DNA of 64,000 bases from Sceloporus undulatus. Lineage: Eukaryota; Chordata; Lepidosauria; Squamata; Phrynosomatidae. Under the pieces are notes generated by a model that saw only the letters and a program-made list of their open reading frames with translations, was not told the origin of the DNA and searched no databases. The stretch spans positions 184,146,674 through 184,210,673 of the forward strand of contig NC_056523.1 of assembly GCF_019175285.1 (NCBI RefSeq), written 5' to 3'. This document shows, in pieces, positions 49,959-61,305 of the stretch; positions within the stretch are counted from its first letter, which is position 1; every line of letters starts with the position of its first letter. A program made the position numbers and the translations under genes.

Positions 49959-50426
49959 CCTAATAGTGTTGAAAGCTGAAATCCATTTGGTAGTTCACCA
50001 TCTAGAGTTGGCTTATTCCATCAGTTGCTGAATGGTAAGTCAAAGCACAAGTAAATTCCAATTGATTCAATGGGTCTACTCTACTCTAATGCACGGTAGC
50101 AACATTAGCAAACTCTGAGTAGACATGTATCAGATAGTAAAGGTAACTAGACCTTTGGTATGACCTACTAGGTTTCATATTGTGGACTAATTTAGTTTAG
50201 CAATGTGTCTAAGTCCATAGACATAGAGATAAGCCTGGATAAATGTAGATCTCAGGCCTTCAAAGAAATCTGAGGCAGACTTGGAGGATGGCTGCTTGGC
50301 TTTCTGATGTTCAGATAAATTTGTTGTTTCATAAGGGACAGGTCCATTTAACTTTCAGGCCGAACTCTTCCACAAATTAAACTTGGATCCCAAGGTCCAC
50401 AACTTGCATGGAAGTAAGGGGGCATG

Positions 50427-50666
50427 TTGTTGTTATTGTGTGCCTTCAAGTCATTTCCAACTTATGGCAACCCAAGTAGTTTCTGTCCCATGAAAACCTT
50501 AAGTGATCTTCTCACAGATTTTTCTTGGCAAGATTTGTTCAGAAGATGTTTGCCATTGCCTTCCTCTGTGACATGCCCAAAGTCACCCAGTGAGTTTAAT
50601 AGCCAAGCAGGGAATCAAACCCTGGTCTCCAGAGTTATAGTCCAACACTCAAACCACTGCATCATG
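50427..50666 (-). mobile_element. tRNA-headed SINE, full length, minus strand
   Basis: TTGTTGTTATTGTGTGCCTT is the tail, CTTGGCAAGATTTGTTCAGA the body, GGGAATCAAACCCTGGTCTC the B box and CTCAAACCACTGCATCATG the head. Confidence 0.9.
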
Positions 50667-51371
50667 AAATTCAGAAACCACCCAAAGTACACCCCTCCCA
50701 AAACAATCGGTACCACGTCTGGTACTTTTACAAGAGACCAATGATTTCCCAAGCTGTGATGTGACAGAAATATCTCCTCAGTCTCCCAAGGCTTCCATTT
50801 GCACTTGAGTGCCACAGCAAGCTGAGTGGGTTTTTGTTGCTTTTTTTTTTTTTTTTTTTTTAATATTTCATGTGCCAAAATGCTGGAAGCATTCATAAGT
50901 ATTACTCTAAAATTAGCCTGAAGTGTGAAAAACTGCTACAGGAAGAGAGAAGGCATGTGTTGCTGCTATATCCAACTGAGAGTGTTAATGTTTGTTTAAG
51001 AACATCAGTATTGCTTTGCCAAGAGTCCATCCAATCCAGTGTTTTAGTTGGAGCAGCAAGCCAGCTAGAGGCCTTGGGAAGCCTACAAGGAAGGCAGGAA
51101 GGTAATGGGACCCAACCTCTAATAATCTGGGAGTTAACTTCTTTTTAACATGGATGTTCCATTTATGGGAAAGGCTGTCAACAGGATGTTGGTTATAACT
51201 TCCTATGACCTAGATGGCCTGAGGCCTATCTAGATTTAAGATCCTGGGAGAGGCTCTTCTCTCGATCCCTTGACCACCCAAAGCACAATTGTTCAGAATG
51301 TGAGAGAGGATCTTCTCAGTGGTTGCACCCAGGCTCTGGAACTCCTTGAGGACAGGCTAGCTACCTTGGTG

Positions 51372-51593
51372 TGCGTGTATCACACTACAGACATAAAGCA
51401 GTTTGACAACATTTTAACCACCAATACTCTGTCCTACAGAATCATGGGATTTGTAGTTTGGTGAGGCACCAAAGCTCTCTGACAGACCAGGCTGAATAGC
51501 TCGCCAAACTACATATCCCAGGATGCCACAGGATGAGGCCATGTCAGTTAAAGTGGTGTCAAACTGCTTTATTTCTACAGTGTGTAAGAAGTC
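51372..51593. mobile_element. MITE family A, full-length copy
   Basis: TCACACTACAGACATAAAGC, GGGATTTGTAGTTTGGTGAG, CCAAACTACATATCCCAGGA, and TAAAGTGGTGTCAAACTGCT with TTATTTCTACAGTGTGTAAG. The palindrome is clear. Confidence 0.8.
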
Positions 51594-52606
51594 TCTGAGT
51601 TGGAGTCCCATCGGCAGACCAAAGCTAACATCCTCTTAGGGACATATGCATGCATAACTTTCCCTTATGTGTGTGTATGTCCTATTTTGGGGAGTGCTGT
51701 GGGGTCTGGTATCTCCTTCCTATCTCCTGAAGCACCTCACACAGTGATTCACTGCTACATGGAGAGCAGATAAGATCATAGAAGTGTCTCCCTCTAACCA
51801 GATGTGGAATTATGACATCAGCACCAGGATCTACCAGAGGTCCCAGTATTGCTGTAATAATTTCACATACCCTGATGCTTCTGCAATCCTGCCTGTCCAC
51901 CATGACACAATGCAGCCAGAGTCTGTGTTGTATGTCAGGGGTGGTATATGGCTTAGCCAAGCCATGCAGACCTACTACACTATGCAGAGCCATATATGAT
52001 TGCAGCAACAGATTTTTTTAAATTTCATATTTCAATTGGACACTGAAGTAACTGTCACCAATCAGTATAGAAACACATTGACTACTCACCCTCAACAACC
52101 CAGTTTTAAAGCTGCCATCTCCTAGAGGTGAGACAAAGTGAATTATCTCTTCTTTCAGCCAACCTGCTTTCTTTCATTGCTGGTCACAGAGGAAAGAAAT
52201 GTGGCTGGCATGGAAACTGAGTGGGCTTAGAGAGGAAAATTTTCAGTCTTTCTTCTGCCAGACCACTCATTTGCTTCCACTGAAATCCTGTCTGGATAGT
52301 TTAGTTGTTAAGTACAAGGCTAGTGTAACTTTAAAAAAAAAAACAGACCTTGCCTAAGGCAGTGGTTCTTACAAAGAATTCCACTGAGAAGGAAGAGGAA
52401 GAGGAGAAGGATGAAGGGCAGTGGACAGGCAATCATTCATTTGCAAAGACAGTAGAAAGATTATGAAATGTTGACTTACAATTAGAGTCAGCTCCTCTAG
52501 AGAAAGAAAATAACTATAGTTCAAGTAGCGATAAGTATCTGGGAACTATTCCAAATGGACTGAAAAAACATCAGAATGAACTCACCATATGATCCAAATA
52601 GCACAG

Positions 52607-52750
52607 TTTTGTATGCCTTCAAGTTGTTTCTAACTTATGTTGACCATAAAGTGAACCTATCATTTTCTTGGCGATATTTGTTCAGAGGAAATTTGCCATT
52701 GCCTTCTGCTGCAATGGAGAGTGTGACTTGCCCAAGGACCTCCAACTGAC
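52607..52750 (-). mobile_element. tRNA-headed SINE, 3' part, minus strand
   Basis: GTATGCCTTCAAGTTGTTTC, GCGATATTTGTTCAGAGGAA and AATTTGCCATTGCCTTCTGC, and GTGTGACTTGCCCAAGGACC. The head is missing. Confidence 0.75.
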
Positions 52751-53924
52751 TAATTCCTAAATTCTTGAACAGAATCTAAAGCATTGATGATGCAAAGCTC
52801 CAATACCTGCTAGACTGTAAAACCATGACGATGATAGAATTCAGAGACATAGCAAGGTTAGTTTGGAATACTAGTATGCAAAGGGATCTTGCAGCACCTT
52901 TGAGGCTAACTGTGAAAGAAGTTATAACATAAGCTTCCATAGACTTGGTCTGAGGAAATAGACCAAGTCTAGAAAAGGTCATACTACATGATGATGGTGA
53001 TGGTGACAACGACTGGGAGGAGGGATTTGTGCTTTTCCTTCCTTGTTAGATGTCTGAGATGGAAGGAGAAACCTCAAGGAGGTCACAGTGCATCATCTCA
53101 GTGCCAGACAGGCTCATGTTGGAGAAGATGATCCACCAAATGGCCAGCTCCCAAGTCAATTAGGCTTTGAAGGCAAGTAGCAGTTTATCTGTGTTCTCTC
53201 AACATGTTCAAACTGAAAGGTTTTTTTTATAATACATATGAAAGAGATGGACAGGACAAAGCCCTCCATGGCCATTTCCCAGGCAGCTTTTCAGCTACCA
53301 AGGCCAAAGTTTTTTGTTTTTTGTTTTTACTGCAGAGGTAGGTATAGCTTTAAATTCCCAGATGATCTTGGACGTCAGTTCCCAAAATCCCTATGCGTTG
53401 CACATGTTAGCTATAGCTTCTGGAGGTGGATGTCTAGCAATATCTGGGGAACTAAATATTAACCCTTTTCTAGTGGACTGTAGATCCTAGAGCTGACCTG
53501 GAGGAGCCACAGGGCTCCTGATGGCCCACGCTGGTATCAGTCTTCTGCAATACAGAGGCATTGGTAAAGTGATAAATCATTCTTTATAAATGTCATTTCG
53601 GGAGCCTCGCATTCATTTTCTGTTTTCCCTGTGATTGCTTGTTGTGACTAGGGATGGATGAGTCAAGCAGTTGTTTTGCTTTCACCCACATTCATATCTT
53701 TAAAATCTCAGGTTCTTTCTTTCCGACACAGGAAGAAATATATGATTGCTGGTAAATTCTTCTCAAAACCAAACTGAAATGAAATTCTCTCCCATTCATG
53801 CTAATCCAAATGAATAAGTACAGCCTGTGATGATTGATGGCTTCCATGTCAGCAGACAAGGAATCCATTCTAGATTTTAATCTAAGTTTTGAATGATGAT
53901 AAACCACAGGTCCCTAAATAGGTT

Positions 53925-54015
53925 CAGCATGTTGGATAGTTCCTATAAAGTTCAAACTAAAATCCAGAGGAGATTCATCATACCACTCCTATGAGACACA
54001 CCAGCTGCCACTGGG
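53925..54015 (+). repeat. dispersed repeat D, copy 5
   Basis: GGTTCAGCATGTTGGATAGT, TAAAGTTCAAACTAAAATCC and AGAGGAGATTCATCATACC match the copy at 5384 closely. Confidence 0.6.
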
Positions 54016-54146
54016 TCCAGTTGATCTCTCAACAAAGAAGACCATGTGGTATCTGCCTGCCATGAATCGGCTAAAGATGAGACATCTAGGTGAGAAAAAG
54101 AGAGGCTGCCATCCTAATGCAGCGCTAGCATTTGTCTGTAAATCCA

Positions 54147-54996
54147 GGCCCCATTCACACTATGATTTAAATCAGTTTGCAAACCAGATTAAACTAGTTT
54201 AGATGTGCCTCATTCACACTCAAGCTGATTTCAACCCCGATTGTGTTCAATTTGGGGTGAATCAGCATAAGTCTTCCTGAACTGGTTCTTTTGAATACAG
54301 ATCTTTTAGCAGTTCTTTTGAAAAGAACCAGTTTGCAACTGCTGTGAACAAATGTGAATGCATTTCCGATCCCATTCGGGGCACCCAGGAGGGAGGGGCA
54401 ATGGGCAGAGGGGTGGTACCATTCCACCAAAGGCTTTGGCAAGTCACTATATTTTCCCCTCTCAGTGCTGGTGTGGGGCTGTTGTGGGGCTTCAATGGGG
54501 ATGTGGATTTTGATTTCCAGCACAGCCAAGTGGTCCCTTTAAATCACACTGTGGTTCCTGTGCTGCTTTGTTTTGATTCTACTGGAAGATTTTCAAGAGA
54601 TAGGGTAGGGTAATACAACACTGAATGCAAAACAGCTAAGAACACAGGACCCATGGCCATTGCTGGCAGGCTTTGAGGCGATGTGACTGGAAACAGTGAC
54701 AGCTGATGCACACAGCCACACCTCCAAGTGCTTGTCTCACCGGAAACACGCACATGTGCACCATATAATTCACATTTTTAAAAAAATAAAGAACTGGAAT
54801 GGATGGAACACATCCGATATTGAGAATCCATTTTGATGCAAAAGTAAGTGTGAATGTGAACCGTGTTAAATAGACACAGAGGCATTTGGTAATGGAAAAT
54901 GTAGTGTGAACTTCATTTCGGTTCAAATCGATTCTGTGATCCAGGATCTTTTTGAGTCAAAAATCGTTTTTATTAATGAGTATGAATGACTCCCCC
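54147..54996. mobile_element. hAT-like non-autonomous element (CATTCA-CACT termini)
   Basis: The left end GGCCCCATTCACACTATG faces the inverted right end GGGGAGTCATTCATACTC. Subterminal AAATCAGTTT and AAATCGATT motifs recur on both sides. The 850-bp interior holds scattered GAACCAGTT/AACTGGTTC inverted motifs and no transposase frame. A clean 8-bp duplication was not found. Confidence 0.5.
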
Positions 54997-55029
54997 AGGG
55001 ATTCAAAGCCAGATCTTTTTCAGAAGTAA

Positions 55030-56150
55030 GCACTCAAAAACCCAGGATGTGGATGAATGGATAGAGTGGAGCCTTCAATTTTCTCCCACATTCAAATTTT
55101 TTAAATCCTGAGTTCTTTCTATAACGAATATGAAGGAATCTGCAATGTTGTTAAATTATTCTGTGAAACAAACTGGAAACCCCCTCCCCCATCCCTAATT
55201 TGTGGTTTATGAAGCTGAATGTAGTCCACAACATGGGAGAAGAGACTTGTTGAACTACAGCCCAGAATCCCTTGAACAGCCTGGACAATGGAAGAAGGAA
55301 TGAAGTTACTAATAGGGTAGAGGTCCTAACCCTTTGCCCTGCATCCATGGCCATGCTGGCTCAAGGAATCTATGGGGGGGGGGGGTAGCTCAAAGAAGTA
55401 ACTTCCCTAGGCTATGCCTCCACCAGCCATGTCAGGTGGGTTTCTTGGGGCTCAACAAACCTGGCATATCCAAAGTCTCACAAGCCTGCTGCCTATTACC
55501 TTAAGACTCAGAGCAAGGCATTGGCCATGTCTACCAGACTGAATACTGCCAGATCTCCATGCAGCTCATGTGCCTGGCTGCTAGACGGTGGGTGGATTGT
55601 TTTGAATTATAGATCATGTAGGATTTACATCTTTAATTTCCCTGGAGGGTAAAAGCATGGACCACCCAGCAACCCCCTACATTGCCCTCTTTGGGATTGA
55701 AGTATATTGTTCCTTGGACCTACTGTACTTCTTTCCTTGCAGCCCACCACCACCACCATCACCACCCACATTGAAGCACAACCCAATTTGGCTATCGATC
55801 ATTCTGTCTGAGGTGTTTACCACAGCAATTGCTGCTTTTCTTTCCCAGGCAGATGTTTGGAGGCTTCCCATGCCAGCATCTGCTTGGTTGGGATTTTGAT
55901 AAACATATATTTAACCTGTCAGGCCACAGCTCATCCATCTCTATCCCCTGCTTCTCCCCCTCATATTCCAAAAGGGGCAAATGAATTTTGCATCTGTGGC
56001 AGAATCTCCCTAGGCCAGGACAATGATTCAGGGCCCAGTTAGGGCCAGTTCCAGCAGCCCATTATCTGCTGCATATTCTCCCTTCCTCTGCTTTTTATTT
56101 ATACGTGATATGTTCCCTTTTTGCATATTTTTCTTCCTCTTCTTTTAAGC
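55030..56150. other. intergenic stretch with no gene recognised
   Basis: Contains a G run at 55374-55386 and a CCA-rich piece at 55742-55770. No supportable gene. Frames of about 80 codons have no splice or domain support. Confidence 0.4.
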
Positions 56151-56395
56151 TTAATTTGATTTATATCCCACTCAGTCCCAAAAGCTCAAAGCAGCTTGCA
56201 TAAATATTTAAACATCTGAACACAAACACACACACATGGATACACATAAGGAAAGTAGATAACAAAGAAGAGAACCGCTAGAAATCTTTCAGGAATGAGT
56301 ACCTGGGCATCCACATATGTCGGCTCACAAACGCATGTCACATTACTCTCTGTCAGTTCTCTGTCAGAAAGCAGCTATCAGGCATGTTTTAATAC

Positions 56396-56485
56396 TTTCT
56401 GAATCTGGGGGCTCACAAGTCATGACTCCCATCAGCCCTAGCCAACCTAGGCCAGGGTGAGGCATTATGGGAGTTGCAGTCCATC
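56396..56485. mobile_element. short palindromic nhAT-type repeat
   Basis: ATGACTCCCATCAGCCCTAG and CATTATGGGAGTTGCAGTCC are the inverted arms. Confidence 0.65.
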
Positions 56486-56518
56486 TTGTGACTCACAGTG
56501 CAAGGAATATGTATCCCA

Positions 56519-56776
56519 TGTATGTACCTTCAAAGTCATCTGTCAGCTTATGGCAACTCATAAGGTTTTCTTAGGCAAGACAGACAGATAGATAGAATCT
56601 TTAATACGGTCATAACCCAGCACAATTCTTGGGTAAGGAATACTCAGAGGTGCTTTTTCCAGTTCCTTCCTCTGAAATATAGCCCACAGCACCTAAGATT
56701 CATTGGTGATCTCCCATTCAAGTACTAACCAGGACAGACCCTGCTTAGCTTCCAAGATCAGATGGGATCTCAGGTA
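56519..56776 (-). mobile_element. 5S rRNA-headed SINE, minus strand, with a 55-bp insertion
   Basis: On the + strand the tail (GTACCTTCAAAGTCATCTGT) and body (GGTAAGGAATACTCAGAGGT) lead to the 5S-like head: TGATCTCCCATTCAAGTACT, AACCAGGACAGACCCTGCTT and AGCTTCCAAGATCAGATGGG. A GACAGATAGATAGAATC segment (56581-56635) interrupts the body. Confidence 0.85.
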
Positions 56777-57363
56777 GGTTATTTAGGCCAACTTTACAAG
56801 AAAATAATTATGCCACCTGCTGGCAAATATAGAAATTGACTTATTGTGCACTTTGAAACACATGTGTGTGGTTCAGTTCCACCTCACTGCTGATTCATTC
56901 ATTTTAATTCACTGCTGCATGATAAATCATGATGGGGGAGTACAGAGTGAAGTGTTAATGGAGGCTCAATCAGTTCTACAGGAGCGGAGTGGGGAGAAAC
57001 AGGAGAAAATTGGGTTAGCCATAATAAACATACAGATACAGGGACTAGAGATTTGCTGTGTGAGGGCTCTTACGAATTATGGGGCTAAGATGCATTTCAT
57101 ATGTATCAACATTTTTTCTTAAAGGAGGCATTTGGTTTTTAGTACGTTGCAACAGACAGAGCTTTTAATGGGGCTCTAGTGTTTGTATTTCATTTTGTTT
57201 TAAATGTCATTTTTAAATGCTGTTTTAATGCATGTGTGTTTTAAATTCAAAGATAGTTTAATTGCATTTTAACTTTTCTACTAAGAGTTGTTTTTTTTTA
57301 AACTGTGTTGTGTTTTAAATCTTGTATGCCACTTTGAACCCCAGGTTGGGAGAAAGGCTGGAA

Positions 57364-57389
57364 ATAAATAAATAAATAAATAAATAAAA
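57364..57389. repeat. (AAAT)n at a LINE tail
   Basis: Six AAAT units follow GTATGCCACTTTGAACCCCA and GGTTGGGAGAAAGGCTGG, a LINE 3'-end motif that also appears near 38190 and 49700. Confidence 0.75.
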
Positions 57390-57589
57390 TTTCTGAATGT
57401 TTCCATTGGTTATGGTCCCCAAATGTAAATTTCCAGATGCACACCTACAGTTTCCATGACCTCAGTTTCCACACCTACAGTTTCCATGACTTCTGAGTGG
57501 TTGCATCCTTTAGATCAGGCATCGGCAACCCCCGGCCTGCGGGCCATATGCGACCCGCGGAGGCAGCAGGACCGGCCCCCGCCCAGTCC

Positions 57590-58010
57590 TGCCACCGCCA
57601 CCACCGCCGCATCCTCCTCCTCTGGGCCTCCAAGCTGCCCTTGGCCGTTTAAATGTAGCGGTGAGGAGGAGGATGAGGCCTGGCTTCATCCTCCTCCTTG
57701 CTGCCGCCCTTAAAGGGCCAAGGGCAGCTTGGAGGCCCAGAGGCCTCCAGGCTGCCCCCGGCCCTTCCTCCATGGCAGCGGGGGCGAGGAGGATGAGGGC
57801 AAGCCTCGTCCTCCTCGCCCCCGCTGCTCTTAAAGGGCCAGGCGCAGCTTGAATGCCAAGAGGCTCCAGGTGCCCCGGCCCTTACGAGCAGCGGCGCGAG
57901 GAGAGAGGCCTGGCTTTATTTTCTACTCCTACCCCACTGATCTTAAAGGGCAGGGGCATGCCTGGAGCCTCTGGGCATCCAAGCTGCACCTGGCCCTTTA
58001 AGAGCAGTGG
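57590..58010. repeat. GC-rich minisatellite, unit about 115 bp
   Basis: GAGGAGGA-type starts recur near 57663, 57783, 57894 and 58010. Each is followed by a TTAAAGGGCCA or CTTAAAGGGCA module and a GGAGGCCCAGAGGC-like module. There are about 3.5 units. Confidence 0.75.
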
Positions 58011-58049
58011 ACTGAGGAGGCGGACCAGCCGCTCTCGCCGCCCGCCGCC

Positions 58050-58466
58050 ACGAGGGCAAGGAAGCCTTCCCTTGGAGGAGGCTTCCCTGTCTCCGGTCTC
58101 CCAAGGTGGTCCTGGGCCCTGCGCTGGAGCCCAGCGGGGCCAGGGAAGCCTTCCCTTTGGAGGCTTCCTGTTCTCCGGGGCTCCCAGGGCGACCTGGGCC
58201 CTTGGCTGGCGCCCAGGGGGACCAGGAAGCCTTCCCTTGGCGGGCTTCCCTGTTCTCTGGGGTCCAGGGCGGGCTGCGGCCCTTGGCTGTAGCCCAGGGG
58301 AGCAGGGAGGCTTCCCTTGGAGAGGCTTCCTGTACTCCGGGGGCTCCAGGGCAGCCTGTGACCTTGGCTGTAGCCAAGGGAAGCCCTTCCCTTGGAGAGG
58401 CTTCTCTGCACATCCGGGCTCCCAAGGGCGCCTGGCCATTGGCTGTAGCCCGCGGGGCCAGGTGTC
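58050..58466. repeat. GC-rich minisatellite, unit about 80 bp, five units
   Basis: Each unit contains GGAAGCCTTCCCTTGG, a CTTCC(C)TGT-CTCCGG module, then a CCTTGGCTGTAGCCC-like module and a GGGG(C/A)CA junction. The phase permits 239- and 241-codon frames on opposite strands, which are repeat artefacts. Confidence 0.85.
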
Positions 58467-59407
58467 CTGGACCTGCGGCAGCAATCCGCAGGATGAAACT
58501 GATAGGAATGCCTCAGCTTCGCCCGTGAATGTAAATACAAAACCTTTGCAAAAGCTGCGCTCTAGTAAATAAGCTGGATCAGGGTTACCAGACGTCACAA
58601 CATCCACAAAGCCAAGCCGAAGTCAGGATCCCGGGAGCCAGAGTGGTCAAAACAGTCCAAGGTCAAACACAGGCCAAGAGATAACAAGTCTGGCCGAGGT
58701 CAAGGCTTTCTCTTTGGTCAAGGGTCACAAAGAGTCCGATTACAAGGAGTAGTGTAGCAGGCAATTCACACCGGGGATCATGCAATAAACTCTGCAACCA
58801 GCATTGTCCCTCCCCACTTAAGTAAGGAAATTCTCCCTCGGCCACCTGAGCTGGTACTAATGCCTCCGCGCATCCTCTGTTCTGCGCCCTCAGCCTCCCG
58901 GCCCTTCTCTCTTTGTAAGAAGGCACCGCAGGCAGCTTCATCTCAGTCACCCGGCTGTGGTACCAAGCAGGCTCTTTTTGGCCTGGACCTGCTGAACCTC
59001 CTCCTCTGGGCTGGGGCCCAGCTGGGATCTAGTGGCAGGAAACAGCACGGCATTGCCTCAATCACCCTCCCTCTGCTCACCGCCCCTCATCCTCCGAGCT
59101 ATCTTGCTGGCAACACCGGAAGCCTCCACGCCTTGGAGCCCTCCTCGGCCGAAGGAAGGCCTGGACCGGGTGCCCGCCTACTCTTTGGCCCTCCCCCCTT
59201 CGGCGAAGGGCCCCCTTGGAGCCCTTCACGCCGAGTGAAGGGACGAGGAGGAGAGGGCAGGGCACACGCCTCTCTCCCGTGCGGCTCGGTGGAACCTACA
59301 ACACTGGCACGTGGCCCGCCCTCAGGGGTGGACGCTCACTTCCTTGCTTCGCCCCCATTTGTTTGAGGAAGCGACCGGCCCCCAGCTCAAAAAGATTGGC
59401 CTACCTG

Positions 59408-60115
59408 CTTCGCTTATCCTGGAGCAGTGTTATTGGTTGGTATAAGTGAATACTGATTAGGGGTTCGCAGGAAGGACTACTCAATGAGAATATTTGAAAC
59501 CTAGGATCACACATATCCAAACACCTGTTTCAAATGGTCAAGGAAGACAGAGACTTGCATTGTGGACAATGGGACCAAGTGCCTTTCCAAGAGACCAGCC
59601 TCCTTTACAAGTGTCGTTCAATAATCTGCAGCACAAGAGGCAGGGATGCGAGGGGAGCAACCCTCAAGATGGCAATCCATCAGTCCCCTCCTTTCTCCCA
59701 AAGCCATAAAGTTTAGGTGCCTGAGGATAAATGGAACTGGCATTTTCAAGATGAAAGCACATCCTTCACAAGCCATTCCTGAGGTTGATAGAGTATGTGT
59801 TTACTATGAAGAAGCTACTGTATATGTAAAGCATGGTTTTGAGAAAGCAAGATTTTTTTAAAAAAAACATAACTGTTGAAAGCTGGAGGTTTTGTCAGCT
59901 AGTAATAATTTGGGACAAGGCCAACTCCTGGCACAGTCTGGGTAAACATTACCCAGCTACAGCCAAAAACAATGTACACAGCACAGTATAAAAGCAAAAC
60001 AAAAAACCCAGCTGTTGGTATTGGCAGTGCACTGACCACTTTTCATATTTAAAAGGAACAATCACAGACGGTTTGTCCAAAGATCCTGGAGGCTTTTATC
60101 CTCAGTTATAATATA
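59408..60115. other. intergenic stretch with no gene recognised
   Basis: No repeats or genes I can support. Confidence 0.4.
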
Positions 60116-60126
60116 TATTCAATATA

Positions 60127-60172
60127 AAATAGCATGCGTGCACACACACACGCATACACACACACACACACC
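60127..60172. repeat. interrupted (CA)n microsatellite
   Basis: CACACACA runs are broken by CG and TA steps (GCGTGCACACACACACGC). Confidence 0.8.
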
Positions 60173-60327
60173 TCTCTCTGACATATAATCAACATCAATA
60201 TCTGTTTCACAGCTCGAAACTTAGTCCACGCACACATAGCAATAAGCCACACACTGCAGCTTCAGCCATAACTCTCAACCAACTGAACATTCCAACTCGC
60301 AACAATCAACTGTCACCTGTCAATATA

Positions 60328-60522
60328 TTTTTCTAGCTTTTTGTGGGTTTTTTGGACTATGTGGCCATGTTCTAGAAGAGTTTCTTCCTGATGTTTCTCT
60401 GAAGATGCCAGCCACAGATGCTGGCAAAATAGCAGGAGGAAATTCTTCTAGAACATGGCCACATAGCCCGAAAAACCCACAAAAAACTATGGATGCCAGC
60501 CATGAAAGCCTTCGACTTCTAA
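60328..60522 (+). mobile_element. Penelope-like terminal region with long inverted arms
   Basis: The left arm CTTTTTGTGGGTTTTTTGGA, CTATGTGGCCATGTTCTAGA mirrors the right arm TTCTAGAACATGGCCACATA, GCCCGAAAAACCCACAAAAA. Between them lies the hammerhead-like core. The tail ATGGATGCCAGCCATGAAAG matches 18680-18710. No coding part is attached, and the copy is a fossil. Confidence 0.7.
60399..60433 (+). ncRNA. hammerhead-ribozyme-like core (decayed relic)
   Basis: CTGAAGA at 60399-60405, then GCCAGC and GCTGGC forming a perfect 6-bp stem II, then a decayed catalytic segment. Less well preserved than the 18586 copy and probably inactive. Confidence 0.45.
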
Positions 60523-61194
60523 ACATAGTTTTCTGTTGTTTAAAGACATATTACACCAACATGTTTACATCTGTGTTCCCTCCTTCTCCCAGTCTGGATT
60601 ATAATTGACCTTAGGAACCCCAGAAAATGTATAGCAAATTGGAATGAGCAACCAGGGGAAATCACTTGGCTTTGCATGCATTTTATGATACTGAATGAGC
60701 ACCATGTGAGTAGAAATTTGACAATGGATTCAAGATGAAGGAATTTAAGAATGGCAGCTTTTTTGGGGGGGGGGATCAAAGCAAGTTTCTAGTTCTTAAT
60801 GCTAAAAGGACAGGTTTAAAAAGCAATCTGAGCAGGATAGCTGAAGGCTTATCTCTATAGACAGTTACATCACTTCCTAGGGAAGTTTTTCTTTGTGGTA
60901 GCTCTTCCCTTCCACTCAGGTAGTGCATTAATTAAAATGATCCACCAGCATTCCAGAAGTTGATGGATACAGGCAGATTCCTACGAGACCCCTTGGGGAA
61001 ATTTTTGGCTGCATGAGTGGTACTTGAGTCCAAACCTCACTTTATCTAAGTTAGGCAGGAAGATAAAGTTGGCATTATCTCCCCCCACACAGAAACCAAT
61101 TAGTTCATTGGCTTACCAGCAAGTTTGTGGCAATAAAGCAGATAATACAATCCCAGGAACTCTTGGAGGACACTGATTATTATGGATCCTCCTC

Positions 61195-61305
61195 CTGCAG
61201 TCCACTCTTCCATTTTGGGACTATGACTCCTAGAATAGACCAGCCAGCATAGACAGTGGCCATGCTGGTTGTGGGATTCTGGGAACTCTAACAAATGTCC
61301 AAGTT
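61195..61305. mobile_element. short palindromic nhAT-type repeat
   Basis: GGGACTATGACTCCTAGAAT and GGTTGTGGGATTCTGGGAAC are the degraded arms. Confidence 0.45.

Larger units (their letters stand above)
57516..59407. mobile_element. GC-rich hAT-like composite element
   Basis: The left end CAGGCATCGGCAACCCCCGG and the inverted right end CAGGTAGGCCAATCTTTTTG resemble hAT tips. The interior holds two GC-rich tandem arrays (57590-58010 and 58050-58466) and a diverse 0.9-kb segment. CpG density is very high, but no promoter or convincing gene is seen. A non-hAT repeat, possibly a decayed LTR-type insertion, may occupy 58470-58900. Confidence 0.45.

Noticed and set aside
57853-58607. Open frames of 239 codons (+) and 241 codons (-)
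   Set aside because: They lie in GC-rich tandem arrays, overlap on opposite strands, translate to Gly/Pro/Ser/Arg repeats, and have no domain or splice context.
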